Positions 10,760 through 20,839 of a stretch of 36,571 bases of DNA are shown one piece after another. The first letter of the stretch is position 1. Each line of letters opens with the position of its first letter. The notes beneath the pieces were generated by a model that ran no database searches, was not told where the DNA came from, and saw only the letters and a list, made by a program, of their open reading frames with translations. The DNA is from Chara braunii (Eukaryota > Streptophyta > Charophyceae > Charales > Characeae): contig BFEA01000018.1 of NCBI GenBank assembly GCA_003427395.1, positions 3,722,415-3,758,985 of the forward strand, in the 5' to 3' direction. A program made the position numbers and the translations under genes.

Positions 10760-11290
10760 CCAGGATGCTGTTCATCATCACTATCATCATCATCAGGGTA
10801 CCGTTCGTCATCATCATCAAGGCGTGGGTCTTCATTTCTGTTCAGCACTAGTATCATCATCATTATCATCATCAGGGGTGCTGCTCGTCACTTATCGTTG
10901 CATTACTATCATCACAGTTCACTGTCATAAGGGCGTATAGGGCGCTGCTCACCCCTATCATCATCATCATTATCATCATCATCATGTCATCAGCATCATC
11001 ATCATCTTGATTGTCTTCACAGGGCGCTGTGCATTATCATTATCATCATCATCATCATCCTCAGTTTGTAATCATAGGGGCGGGGCTGTTGGTGCTGCTC
11101 TTTAGTATGATCAGCATCATCATTCTGTCTTCATTCTCATCACTACCATCATCACCATCATCTTCATCAGTTCGTCATCATTAGATGTTTGCCCTTCAAG
11201 GCATTGTTTGCCGTTCACATCAGCGGGTGAGTTGGTCTTCACCATTATTTTCATCATCATCATCTTTAGGGTGTTGTTTGTCGTCATCAG
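10760..11290. repeat. dispersed ATC/CAT trinucleotide repeat region
   Basis: Many runs of ATCATCATC, interrupted by GGGCGCTG-type spacers, extend across 500 bases. They create poly-Ser, poly-Ile, poly-Met or poly-Asp frames depending on phase, so frames here are not evidence of genes. Confidence 0.85.
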
Positions 11291-11495
11291 CAAAAAGCAA
11301 AAAAAAAAAATCTCATCTATCTTTTCTCCATCATATTTTTCAGGAATTTTCGATGCTTGATCCTTCTCGAATAAGTCTCTCATCCAGTTTACTACTTTCC
11401 ATTTGGTTGGCCTCTCGAGAAGGATGCAGGAATAGGCACTATCTGTCAAGTCATCTGTGATCCTGCGAAGGGTGGTTGAAAATTTGGTGGCCCTC

Positions 11496-12120
11496 GAAGA
11501 CCGATGCTGGAGCAACACTGGCCGGAGCCGGAGCCAGGTGGCGCAACTCTGTGACCTAGCTTACTGGGGGCGTGAGACCTGGTAGAGAGCTCTGGGGGCC
11601 TGTGTGCGGGGGCAGTCTCAATGGTCATCGGGGGTCGAAACTGGAGCAATGCTGGCCGGTGCTGGAGCAAGGTGGCGCAACTCTGTAACCCAACCTGATG
11701 GGAGCATGAGGCCTGGAAGAGCTTCGTTTTTTTGTGCTGAAAACAACCATGCTGGTGATGGTCGTAGGTGGATTGAATAGGTTTCACCTATCTGATTTGT
11801 CGGTGGTTCTTATGAATGTCTTAGGACTATAGGGACTCTTAGCAACCCATCCTAGGCGGTCTGAAGCGGTTATACTCAGTGATCCTCGGCTGTTCGATGC
11901 CAGAACGACGCTGGCCGGTGCTGGGGTGATGCCCTGTAACCTGCTGATGCAGGAGCGTGAGGCCTGGTAGAGAGATATGGGGATGCTTTGGGGTGGCCAT
12001 CCCAACGGAAAGCCAAGGCTTGCTGCTGGGACGACGCTGGTCGGAGCTGGGGCGAGTTGTGTTGCCCTGTAACCCAGGAGGGTGGGGGCGTGAGGCCTGG
12101 AAGAGCTCAGCAGGGAGTAA
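11496..12120. repeat. degenerate tandem repeat, four units of about 100-130 bp
   Basis: The units (starting near 11496, 11624, 11895 and 12020) share CTGG(C/T)CGGWGCTGG, GGTGGCGCAACTCTGTRACC (first two), CCCTGTAACC and GGCGTGAGGCCTGGWAGAG. The spacer between units 2 and 3 is longer. No frame is conserved through the array. Confidence 0.7.
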
Positions 12121-12267
12121 GACTGTGATGGAAAGTCTTAGAAGGGCTTGTTAGGGATCCTGAGGGTTGTGAGCTGTCGTAGGACCTCTGTGGCAGCCTA
12201 TTGCATGTGTAGTTCCTTATTAGGTCATTAGATATTCACAGACTGATCTCAGTCGAAGCCGGGTAAT

Positions 12268-12325
12268 GGCCCCGGTATCTCAAATGGTCTCAAATGTTCT
12301 CAAATTTTCTCAAATGTTCTCAATG
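12268..12325. repeat. TCTCAAATGT minisatellite
   Basis: Five copies of an approximately 10-base unit (TCTCAAATG/TTCTCAAAT). Short simple repeat. Confidence 0.8.
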
Positions 12326-12437
12326 ATCTGTACAATTTGATATGGGACGCTGGGCTCGGTTCCCAGCATGTGCTGCTCCCCACGAATAGACTGGAGCATT
12401 TGTTAAAAAAAAAGAAAAAAAAAAAAAAAACAGTTCT

Positions 12438-12535
12438 GTCCTTCGGGACATCCGTTAAAATTGGAACGATACGGAGAAGTTTAGCATGGCCCCTGCGCAA
12501 GGATGACACGCATAAATCGAGAAATGGTCCAAATT
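12438..12535 (+). pseudogene. U6 snRNA retropseudogene, nearly intact, with TSD and A-tail
   Basis: Full-length plant-type U6 from GTCCTTCGGGACATCC through TTAGCATGGCCCCTGCGCAAGG to CGAGAAATGGTCCAAATT. Two features argue against function: the invariant ACAGAGA box reads ACGGAGA, and the 3' end is followed by AAGGGCC and an A run instead of a pol III T terminator. The flanks AGTTCTGTC (12432-12440, last three bases shared with the U6 start) and AGTTCTGTC (12557-12565, just after the A run) look like a target-site duplication, as expected of LINE-type retroposition. Confidence 0.85.
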
Positions 12536-12567
12536 AAGGGCCAAAAAAAAAAACAGAGTTCTGTCAA

Positions 12568-12680
12568 CTGGCCTAGCTCAGTGGGTAGGTACACCCCTGA
12601 ACTTCCGAAATACAGACTCGAGTTCGAACTCGACTCGAAGCAGATGAGTGAAATACTCCAATTCAGATTAAAATGTTTTT
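12568..12680 (+). mobile_element. tRNA-derived SINE, copy 1
   Basis: Begins CTGGCCTAGCTCAGTGGGTA, whose TAGCTCAGTGGG fits the pol III A box. CACCCCTGAACTTCCGAAATACAGACTCGAGTTCGAACTCG follows with a B-box-like GAGTTCGAACTC. The body (CAGATGAGTGAAATACTCCAATTCAGATTA) is a diverged match to the body of the copy at 18122. It lies directly downstream of the U6 retropseudogene. It is not a tRNA gene: the cloverleaf stems do not form. Confidence 0.7.
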
Positions 12681-14086
12681 GTCACCGTCCTTCGCCACAG
12701 CTTAGCTGCGGCAGGTCCACTTGTTTAGGACTGATTAATAAAGAGGAGAGCTAACGGATAACGAGATTGATAACATTAATCTTTTTCGTCTTCTTCTTCT
12801 TCTTCTTCTTCTTGTCCTGCTCTTTTCTTACCTCTCGTGCAATCCATACTCAATTGCAATTCACAGCATCGTCTCAGTTTCGAGTCTTCCTTCATGATTG
12901 GACCAGGCCCAAAAGAAATTATTTGGTGAGCGCTCCGTGTATCCTCCCTCCCCCAACCTGTGTATTGTAGGTTGGCCCCCGGTAGGGATTGATCACACCC
13001 CCCCTCTGCAGCCAAGGTACATCAGACCTTTTATCTTTTGAAGCATTGATGCAGGCTCTTATGTCTTCGATCCACACATCATTAGTCATCTCAGCCCCGG
13101 CCATCGGCTGCAAGCATTTTCAATCCACAGGTCCCCCAACAGCCACCCCCAGTCTCGACAACACTACACCATCCCACCCATGACAACTGAGGAACGAGTG
13201 GATATTCCACAGGGAGAAGCAAGCTCACCGTCTCTGATGCTGAAGGCCATTCAATTTGCCTGAGTTCTCCACCCTGCTTAGACAGGAAAGCCACAACTTT
13301 CCCATACATCCTGCAAGACGGCAAACAGCATCGGGCACGCACACAAACAGCTACGTTAACTGCGCTGCCAACCACGTCACTCTCCCATACATTACCTGGT
13401 CGACCACGTCAGTCCTCCACACAGATCTCATGAGAGAGCCATTGTTACATCACAGTGCCACATCTCACTGGCCTACAGGGGTGTCAGTATTAACCATGAG
13501 CTAACCTCAAAAGCATAACACCACACCAAAGACAGGCCCCTGGAGGGCTCAATTACTCTTCTTCTATGACAAGGGAGGACCACACACAGAAACCGCAGCT
13601 GCAACAGCGACGAACACTTGAGGGGTCAAATCGCTGGTCGTGGATAGATGAAGCCCTTGTCCAGGGCGGTAAAGACAAACGCCTTGGAGCCTGGAGAGAT
13701 CAAGCCAGTGTCTGGAACGGTAAAAGAGCCTGCAGAGGGAGATCGTAAGACTACGACCGCAGCAAGGGAGGCATGGCAGGCTGAGGAGTGGGGTGGGTCG
13801 CGTAGAAGGGGGGGAGGGGGGGGTAAAGGGGAAGAAAAACACTTCGAGACATTTCCCTACATTCTGCCATTTCCCTTCCCTTCCTCTCGCTGAAAACCGC
13901 CCCCATTGCCAAATCCTCATTACCAGAGAGTGGATCCTTGCCTGGGACTAAACTTTCCAATCCATTGCGAGCAAGGACCTACCAGGCCCTGGCAGCCTTT
14001 TTGGTCGTGAAGGCAGGAACCACGACGAGGTGGCACATTGACCCGAGGTTGCTGGACGTGAAGGATACGGAATAGTGGTGGTTCAA
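12681..14086. other. no gene recognised; (TTC)n at 12788-12813
   Basis: A TTC microsatellite lies at 12788-12813. Frames at 13564-13920 overlap on both strands and run across G-rich tracts near 13808-13830. Nothing with a domain or splice structure was recognised. Confidence 0.45.
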
Positions 14087-14273
14087 ACTGCCAGTACGCG
14101 GCCCCAGCCTTGCTGAAAAAGAAACTACTTGTAGCCTACGAAAGTTTCAGACTCGGCCTACCGGACGAAAATGGCTGGCGACGCCAGCCATAAAAGAAAA
14201 AAAGTGTGCCGCTGGCGGTTCGCAAAAGCTTGGCATGCAGTGAGGGGCCTGCAGCCCCGGGTGTGCTGGTGGT
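14087..14273. mobile_element. TTAA MITE copy 4 (187 bp)
   Basis: Right end GTGTGCTGGTGGT abuts TTAA (14274-14277). Left end ACTGCCAGTACGC abuts TCAA (14083-14086), a one-base variant of TTAA. The inner GGCCCCAGCCTTGC is shared with copy 3 and GACGAAAATGGCTGG (about 14164) with copy 2. A 237-codon frame beginning in its middle is accidental, since it starts inside the element. Confidence 0.75.
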
Positions 14274-14707
14274 TTAAGCCTGCGTCTGGCTGCAGCATTA
14301 GCAGGGAAAGGTCCGATGGTATTCATCATCCCCCTCAAAAGTGTCAGGACTGCTACAACTTGTGCTCTTCAGATCTGATCTTCCGTGGCAATAGACATCA
14401 CGGTGAACTTTGTTCCTTTTTCTTCCCCCGCCAAGGTACACCTCCACTTTTAACTTGGGACCTTTTTCTTCCCGCGCCAAGGTATCACTTGGGACCTCAC
14501 CTCCCATTGTTTGTCTTCTTCTACTTGGAAAAGAAGCTACGAGTTGTTCTCCGCTGCCCTACTTCGAGCACTTTCCTTGAAGAGTTGGGGGCTCATCTGC
14601 CGGTTTCGCCGAGGTTCCCTTTCCAGGATAGTGCCTATCTTCACTTGAAATGCTGTGCTCGTGTGTTGTCTGCAAATCCATGGTGCGAATTTGATACATG
14701 GTGCAGC

Positions 14708-15192
14708 ATTGCATACCTGCCGACGACAGACCCCGACCGCCAACCGTTTTGCAGCCGACCAGTAGGGGCCGACCAGTTGGCGTTCTGCCAACCAGTCTGG
14801 TTAAAACAGCCATCCACTGATTTTTTTTCAGATCTGAGTTGGCCAGCTGTACTGCACTTGCTGAGTACAGCCCAAATCCGCTGAGAAACTTTTGTTAACG
14901 GGGGGGCTATGCGGGGGTATTGGGGGGCATACGGGGGTATAGGGGTGGTATAGGGGCTATTGGGGGGTGTATGAGGGTGTAGGGGGGCGGCTTGTCGGTG
15001 TTGGGGAGTGTATGGGGGTATTGGGGGCGCATATTGGGGTGTTGGTGGGGTGTTCTGGACCCCCAAAAAAAAGATTTTCTTTTTTTTTTGTTTTTGTGAG
15101 GTGCCGACAACCCCCGACTGGTAGGTGCGGACCAGCCGACCGGCTGGTCGGCAGCCAACCAGTCAAGGCCCGCCAACCGTCGGGGTATGCAA
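14708..15192. mobile_element. possible DNA element with TTGCATACC ends and G-rich core
   Basis: TTGCATACC (14708-14717 region) and GGTATGCAA (about 15184-15192) are inverted, with CCGACG-like continuations. Both subterminal regions are rich in GACCAGCC/CCAACC(A/G)GT words. The core (14898-15063) is a G-rich minisatellite of GGGGGTAT-type units, able in principle to form G-quadruplexes. No clear target duplication was found, so the element call is tentative; the repeat structure is certain. Confidence 0.45.
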
Positions 15193-15736
15193 CACTGACA
15201 TCACTAATTTGAAATAACAAGCACTGACTGGCTCCCAGTGCAACCTCATAAAACCTATGAAACACAGGCGTGAAGAAATTGAAACCCAAGTAGTTAGTTG
15301 TTACCCAGGCAGCCCCTTGTGCATACGTTGCTGTTTCTGTTCCTTTTCGGGTATTTCACCTAGATGTAGCTGTGTTGAAAATTCGGTTTAAAATTCGGTT
15401 CCACTGTGTGGTCTGCAATCCGCTGCTGAATCAGGGCAGTCCACCTTGGAGAGGCCACAGCACGGGATTTTTTTCCACTAACTCTTTTGCAGATCCGCTC
15501 AAGCTTCGACAGGACCGAGGCCATTTCCAATCCAGTACCCGGTACTGCCCCCCTGAGATGATGAGATTGGGGCTGGAAAAGTTCCCAGAGAATACCGAAA
15601 TCTGCGCGTAGGTGGTGGAGCCTCGCGGATTTCTACCAATTCGGCGTCGTACTTCATTTGAAAAGAGGAAACTCTCCAAGGAACGCCAGTGGAGCACAAC
15701 TCTTAGCCTTTGAAATGTCGATCATGTGCATCATCG
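15193..15736. other. no gene recognised
   Basis: Short overlapping frames only; one small duplication (AAAATTCGGTT twice near 15378-15400). Confidence 0.45.
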
Positions 15737-15854
15737 GGCCTTGCTCCACTACTCACAAAGTGCACAAAATGAGAATAAATCTTCCGCTAGAACATGGAAA
15801 GATACGCCACCATATATTTTGTGTTTTGTGCGTTCGAGAGTAGTGGAGCGAGGC
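15737..15854. mobile_element. MITE of the GGCCTTGCTCCACTACTC family, 118 bp
   Basis: Left end GGCCTTGCTCCACTACTCAC and right end GAGAGTAGTGGAGCGAGGC are inverted repeats. The inner part (CACAAAATGAGAATAAATCTTCCGCTAGAACATGG) matches the opposite strand of the copy at 21252. No coding capacity. The target duplication is not clear for this copy. Confidence 0.8.
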
Positions 15855-17189
15855 TGATTAGATTCCAACTACTGTTGACGACCAGTGGTGATGCATGCAT
15901 GCAGTTCGGAAGTCGGCCAGGTGCCTTTTTAAATCCGCATTTGTATTTTACTATTTTCTATTTATTCTGTTTCCACCTCTTTCAAGGAATACGAGTGGGA
16001 ACAATATACAAAAAGCCAAGTTGCGAAATCACACAGATCTCCAAGTAGTCGTGTACAAGCAGAGAGCACAAATCCACCGAGATTCCATCCAAATAAAAGC
16101 AATACAGTGAAGTCATGAGCCAATGTTCAAGCCCTCAGGCCACACCAACACAGTATCCAGTGTCGCTCCTCTCTGTCTGGCGCCCAGCGTAAACTACTTG
16201 CCTATCCTACCTACATCCGCATTCCCGTAACAGGCTCACTTCGACTTTGAAGACCAGCGTGCATGACGTCAACACCATAGCCGACCTCCATCATGCACAA
16301 GGTACGTATCTCGTCTCCTCTCATCAGACACCGACCACCCACACTCGCCTCCTTCCTAGACCACCGATCGCCCTCTTATCCCCTTGCGCCCTGCAGCCCG
16401 GCTATGGCTGCTTGCGCTCCGCTGCCCAGCAGCGGCCCTTTCACCCCTCAAACGCCCACACGCGCCCCCTGGCCACTAGCGCAGCATGCAGCGACGCAGC
16501 AGCATGACCACATTGCCTGCATGGGCCAGAATGCCAGACCCTGGCTGCCTTCCTTCCTATATGGAAGTGGCAGCCTCTGTTTGGCTGCATGTGTCCTGGC
16601 TGGGAAACTTCCAGTAGCTTCCAGTCGGGCCCCAGTGCCTGCACCCAGACCCAGTGCTGCAGTTGAGGGCCTGGGCCCGTTACAGTTGGGCACGGCCTGA
16701 GTTTCCAGACTTGGGCCGTTTGCTGCATTTGCACAGGACCCGGGGTATGTACGTCAGCAATACTGCTTTGGCGTAGGCCCGTAGCCACTTCGTGAAGTAC
16801 CTGCCCTGCATTGTGTGTGTACGTACCCAGGCGCAGCTATCAAGGCCTGGGCCAAACTGTACAAACTGTACAACGCAGCTTAAGGCTCACGCTTCCATTC
16901 AACCAACCGGCATGCTGCAACAGCCTGAGTACCCACATATGGAAAATGTCAAATTTTGGCCTCTAGTGAATATTCAGGCCCACCTTCACTTAGGGTGGGC
17001 ACTGGGCTTGCTGAAGGCCTCTGCCCAGAACATGTGCATGCCTGATAAGGGCCCTGCGAGGGCTCATTCCTCGCACTCTCTTTATATAAAGTTCATTACC
17101 GTTTCTTTTTCGAATCTTTTCATATCTGCACTATTTTGCTCCCCCCCCTTCCCCCCCCCCTCTCTCTTTGAAAACCCCCCCCAAAAAAA
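15855..17189. other. no gene recognised
   Basis: Frames at 16247-16788 lie on both strands of GC-rich sequence and have no motif. A C-rich tract occurs at 17141-17160. No RNA gene or transposon end was recognised. Confidence 0.45.
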
Positions 17190-17335
17190 AGGGCAACGCC
17201 ATTCAGATATCTTCATTGAACAGACCGGCCCCGGGTAATTCAGAATGATTCTGTTTGTTCTGTTTATCTGACAGCATCTGGATTCGAACTTGGGTCTGTA
17301 TTTCAACAGTTCATGAGCCAATTCCCATTCCGCCA
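17190..17335 (-). mobile_element. tRNA-derived SINE, copy 2 (minus strand)
   Basis: On the minus strand the B box reads AAGTTCGAATCC, followed by AGATGCTGTCAGATAAACAGAACAAAC, ATCATTCTGAATTACCC and GGGGCCGGTCTGTTCAATG. This body also follows the B box in the copies at 18122 and 19797. The A-box side has diverged (TGGCGGAATGGG). The 3' end runs into a T/C-rich tract on the plus strand. Confidence 0.75.
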
Positions 17336-18121
17336 CCAGTTGTCCCGCCCAGCATTTGAAAGAATACCATCATTAAAGCGGGGCCAGGCACCGAAAAGTT
17401 CATAGCGTTATTTAAAAAGAAAAAAGGAAAACGCCTCAGTGTCCTCCTCAGAAAGGCTGGAGGCACAAGGCAAATCGTGTGCCACAACAGTTCGAAAGTC
17501 CCAATTTCTTCAGGCCCGATAACAGTCGGCACTGGAAAAAAGAGGAGGCTGGGAACAACCAGTGCTTTCCGCCATCTCTTCCTCTTCGCAGCCAATTGCT
17601 AAAAGTCTCCGAAACTCGTGGTGTGAACGTGTGCTTGCTTGTTTTTTCTCGAAACATCATTTTCTTTTTTTTTCCTTTTTAAATTATTTTCATCCCAACC
17701 AGTTCAAGTACCTGCCAAATCTAGACAGGACGACCTTTCAGGCATTTTTTATTTATGATTATAGTATTACGGGGAACCCCATAGCAGCCAGCTCGAGTTC
17801 AAGACTCCAACAAGAACATAATGGGATGCACCCGACCTGCAGGCGGGGTCAGATTCGGGCATCAAGGAAACTCGACGCGGCTAGTGGAACTGGACCCCTG
17901 GTAGCGTCAGGACTGAAACATCATTTTCGTTTTCTTCTTTTTATTAACAAGAAAACTCAGCTCATTTTTTTGATTACGCACACCAAAAGAGAAACAGGAT
18001 TCCTCGACAAACAACCTGGGAAAAAAAAAGGGAAAAAAAAAAATCATTTTCCAAGACCCTTATTCTGGTGATTATAAGAAAAGAAAAAAACTCAACATGG
18101 TATTATTATCACACTCTTGAA
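17336..18121. other. no gene recognised
   Basis: A/T homopolymer-rich. The frame at 17562-18071 would be Phe/Lys-rich and is not protein-like. Confidence 0.45.
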
Positions 18122-18300
18122 TCGGCCTAGCTCAGTTGGTGTACACCCCTGAACTGTTCTGTTGAAATATGAGTCAGACCGAAGTTCGAATCCAGATACA
18201 GTCAGATGGACAGAACAAAATAATTCTGAATTACCTGGGACAGTCAGATAAATGTTGATATCTCGAGCCCGTTCGCCTTCTAAAACAATAAAAAAAAATT
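18122..18300 (+). mobile_element. tRNA-derived SINE, copy 3 (best copy)
   Basis: Starts ATCGGCCTAGCTCAGTTGGT (A box TAGCTCAGTTGG). ACACCCCTGAACTGTTCTGTTGAAATA follows, then B box GAAGTTCGAATCC. The body CAGTCAGATGGACAGAAC, AATAATTCTGAATTACCTGG and GATATCTCGAGCC follows, and the 3' end CGCCTTCTAAAACAATAAAA is A-rich. That same order, including the CCTTC-TAAAACAA end, is found in the minus-strand copy ending at 19618. Mobilised in trans by a LINE, by analogy with other SINEs. Confidence 0.85.
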
Positions 18301-18334
18301 AAAAAATAGAAGAAAGAAGGAATCGGCCACTATC

Positions 18335-18660
18335 CCCTTTGCCACACCAGAAGTGAGGTCCCAGTAGCAAAGAGGACTGGATAAAGGGCCTGAATCTGGA
18401 CGTGTTGCATGCAAAGATACCGAAAAGCTGTTCAATCGCAATTTTCTGCACCTGTCCATATACGAATCCAGATTCAGCCGTTGGATCCAATCCCCTTTGC
18501 CAGTGGGACCTTGCTCCTGTCCCATTGAGCTTTGATCGCGATTTTCTGCACCTGTCCATATAAGAGTCCAGCTTCCGCCATTAAATCCAATCACCTTTGC
18601 TAGTGAGACCTTGCTCCAGCGTCTGATTTACACTGCTGGGTCCCATTGAGCTTTGATTGT
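18335..18660. repeat. tandem plus inverted repeat around CCTTTGCCAGTGGGACCTTGCTCC
   Basis: Two direct units (about 18437-18536 and 18537-18658) share ATTTTCTGCACCTGTCCATATA, CCTTTGC(C/T)AGTG(G/A)GACCTTGCTCC and CCCATTGAGCTTTGAT. An inverted partner of the CTTTGCTA-TGGGACCTCACTTC word lies at about 18345-18373. A related word, TTGCTAGTGGGACCTTGCCCC, occurs at about 1206. Confidence 0.65.
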
Positions 18661-18695
18661 GAATCGCCGAATTCCTTTTTTTCTGGGATATTATG

Positions 18696-18836
18696 GGCCG
18701 CCTTCTGCTACTCACCACATGCAGATAAGATAAAATAATATGGCGGTGTATCGTTTTTTGGGGGGTGTACCTTACCCATGTTCTAGTGGACTACTCATTC
18801 TCTTTTTGCGAATTTGGCGAGTAGTGTAGCAAGGCC
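18696..18836. mobile_element. MITE of the GGCCTTGCTCCACTACTC family, 141 bp
   Basis: Left end GGCCGCCTTCTGCTACTCACC and right end GGCGAGTAGTGTAGCAAGGCC form imperfect inverted repeats. Internal CCCATGTTCTAGTGGAC matches the copies at 15737 and 21252. The left flank TTATG is the same as at 21252, but the right flank has changed. Confidence 0.7.
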
Positions 18837-19030
18837 CCATATCTGACTGATCTTTCATCAGCTCTCTGGTTGTGTATGCTAAACAGGAAAACAAAAATCT
18901 TGGTGCATCTTCCCATGTTCTAGCGGACGATTCATTCTCTATTCGCACATTTGGTTAGTGGAGCAAGGGCGCCTATATCTGACTGATCTTTCATCAGCTG
19001 TCTGGGTGTGTATGCTATACAGGAAAACAG
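18777..19030. repeat. tandem duplication including the right half of the MITE
   Basis: CCCATGTTCTAG(T/C)GGAC, TATCTGACTGATCTTTCATCAGCT, GTGTGTATGCTA(A/T)ACAGGAAAAC occur twice (from about 18777 and 18912). The duplication therefore happened after the MITE inserted, copying its right end with the flank. Confidence 0.75.
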
Positions 19031-19301
19031 GATCGTCGCCACAGATCATCAGTCACCTTAGACTCAAGCCCCCCCCGCCGCTCCGAACTTAACATACCAG
19101 CGAGTCCGGCATCAGGAAGGGGGCACCGGGGGGGAGGGAGGGGAGGACACGGGGGCAGCCGGCTCATCGGCCGCTGGGTGGATCGGAGTTGGGCCCAAAA
19201 ACTTGAGTGCGCCACCTTCCACGATTTTTTGCGCTCGGCGTTTTGCGCAGCAAAATCTGGACGAAATCAGAAGGTGCATAGGTTTGCTGCCGATCTTGGG
19301 A

Positions 19302-19610
19302 AATTTTTCAAGAAGTCCAAAAAAAAAAACTAACCAAGTCCGCAAGCAGACATTCGCATTCTCTGCGAAAATATTCAAACATTTCCAAAAAGTCAAAAAA
19401 AAAAAAAAAATCTCACCAAGTCCGCTGGCAAACATTCGCATTTTTCTTTTTGGGAATTTTTTCAGAAGTCCAAAAAAAAAACTAACCAAGTCCGCAAGCA
19501 GACATTCACATTTTCTGCAGAAATATTCAAACATTTCCAAAAAGTCAAAAAAAAATAAAAATCTAACCAAGTCCTCTGGCAAACATTCACATTTTTCCAG
19601 ACTGGTCCGA
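19302..19610. repeat. tandem repeat, about 165 bp x 2 with half-period structure
   Basis: Words AAGTCCAAAAAAAAAACTAACCAAGTCCGCAAGCAGACATTC, ATATTCAAACATTTCCAAAAAGTC and AAGTCC(G/T)CTGGCAAACATTC alternate twice. Each half-unit carries a short A run. This gives the Phe/Lys-rich frames on either strand. Confidence 0.8.
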
Positions 19611-19617
19611 CTCTCTT

Positions 19618-19797
19618 CCCTTTTTTTTTTCCTCCTTTTTGTTTTATGAAAGGGTCACGGCCGGGAGATAAATCATTGAAATGACCGGTGGCCCCAGGTA
19701 CTTCAGAATGATTTTATTTCGGTCATCTGTTTGCATATGGACTCAAACTTGTCTGTATTTCAACAGTTAATGGGTGTACCAACTGAGCTAGGCCCCG
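19618..19797 (-). mobile_element. tRNA-derived SINE, copy 4 (minus strand)
   Basis: On the minus strand: GGGGCCTAGCTCAGTTGGTA (A box), CACCCATTAACTGTTGAAATACAGACAAGTTTGAGTCC (degenerate B box), ATTCTGAAGTACCTGGGGCC, then a CCTTTCATAAAACAAAAAGG A-rich end. It is colinear with the copy at 18122. Confidence 0.85.
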
Positions 19798-19906
19798 TCG
19801 GTACTGTCTCTTCTCTTGGATGCTGCTGGTGGGCCCAAAAGGATACCGTGTGAGTCTTTAAAAACAGACCCAAAAAAAGGTCGCAAAAGCACGCCAGAAT
19901 CTGCCG

Positions 19907-19916
19907 CACTGGTGGT
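19907..19916. mobile_element. solo right end of a TTAA MITE
   Basis: CACTGGTGGT is followed by TTAA (19917-19920), as at the right ends of other copies, and is preceded by CTGCCG. I find no matching left end within 250 bases upstream, so this is a truncated copy or chance. Confidence 0.4.
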
Positions 19917-20029
19917 TTAAAAGAAACACACAATTCGCCCAAGCACCTCACTGAGAGCATGCTCACGCTGACTTTGTCATCCCAACCTGACTTTGTCCCC
20001 CCAACCTTTTCGGTAGTCGTAATTGCAGT

Positions 20030-20247
20030 CAAATACTTTCAGGAAAGCACAAGCATGTTGACACCATGACTTCGCCAACTGAATTGGCCCATTATAGCAG
20101 TCAGATACTTTCAGCAAAGCACAAGCATGTTAGAACACCCATTGCCACGTCCTTCGGGACATCCATGACAATTGGAACGATACAGAGAAGCGTAATTAGC
20201 AGGACCCCTGCGCAAGGATGACATGCATAAATCGTGAAATGGTCCGA

Positions 20248-20292
<45 letters not shown>

Positions 20293-20400
20293 NAAAAAAA
20301 AAAAAAAAAAAAAAAAACATTGACACTGTATCGTGGCCAACTGCATTGACCAATAATTGCAGTCAGATACTTTCAGCAAAGCACAAATGTTGTATCCATC
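20030..20400. repeat. repeat units split by a U6 insertion
   Basis: GCAGTCA(A/G)ATACTTTCAG(G/C)AAAGCACAA occurs at about 20025, 20098 and 20360, each time followed by a (CAT)GTTG-like word. The second and third units are separated by the U6 retropseudogene, which landed in the array. Confidence 0.7.
20148..20317 (+). pseudogene. U6 snRNA retropseudogene with 65-base poly(A)
   Basis: GTCCTTCGGGACATCC starts at 20148 and CGTGAAATGGTCCGAATATT ends it near 20252. ACAGAGA is intact, but the next segment (AGCGTAATTAGCAGGACCCC) has insertions relative to TTAGCATGGCCCC. Poly(A) follows to 20317 with one N at 20293. Flanks CATTGCCAC (20139-20147) and CATTGACAC (20318-20326) differ by one base and abut the insert exactly, which makes a good target-site duplication. 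Confidence 0.9.
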
Positions 20401-20571
20401 GGCCATTGACACTCTAGTTTTGTACGCTGGTTGTAGGCTGGTTCTAGGATAGTGACACCCCTGACACCCCCCCCTGACGCGGCCCGCATGACCAAAATCT
20501 GCGCACAACCGTCTTGACGAACAGGTGGATCAGGTCTGCGTCAAAAGGGCTATGCAACAACTGGGGCCTAG

Positions 20572-20630
20572 CTCAGAGGGTACACCCCTGACCTGAGTTC
20601 AAACTCCTCCCTTCCTGGGGAGGAGCACCT
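20572..20630 (+). mobile_element. tRNA-derived SINE, copy 5 (truncated head)
   Basis: GGGGCCTAGCTCAGAGGGTACACCCCTGACCTGAGTTCAAACTCC matches the 5' part of the SINE (A box TAGCTCAGAGGG, B-box-like GAGTTCAAACTC), with about 20 bases missing between the boxes. The typical body is not found after it. Confidence 0.6.
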
Positions 20631-20839
20631 GTTCCGACCGTCCTGACTAGGTTCTGTTCGGAGAGTCCGAGTCTAGACGGTCGTAACGAGTAACGAGTGC
20701 TCTCCGAACCGTGCGAGATGGCCACCCTTCCTCCAACGCAAGTTGCCTTTTTTTTTGTTGTTGTTCTCGCACTTTACTCAAGTTGCCTTTCGAGTGAAGT
20801 ACTGCAAGGCTGGTTAGGCACACGAGTGGCATTCAGGAG

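Noticed and set aside
10619-11518. Frames with poly-Asp, poly-Ser and poly-Met
   Set aside because: Products of the ATC/CAT trinucleotide repeat read in different phases.
14171-14884. 237-codon plus-strand frame
   Set aside because: It starts inside a TTAA MITE and runs into the end of another repeat; no motif and shifting composition.
12568-20630. tRNA genes at the TAGCTCAGTTGG sites
   Set aside because: A and B boxes are present, but acceptor and anticodon stems do not pair and a common non-tRNA body follows; these are SINEs.
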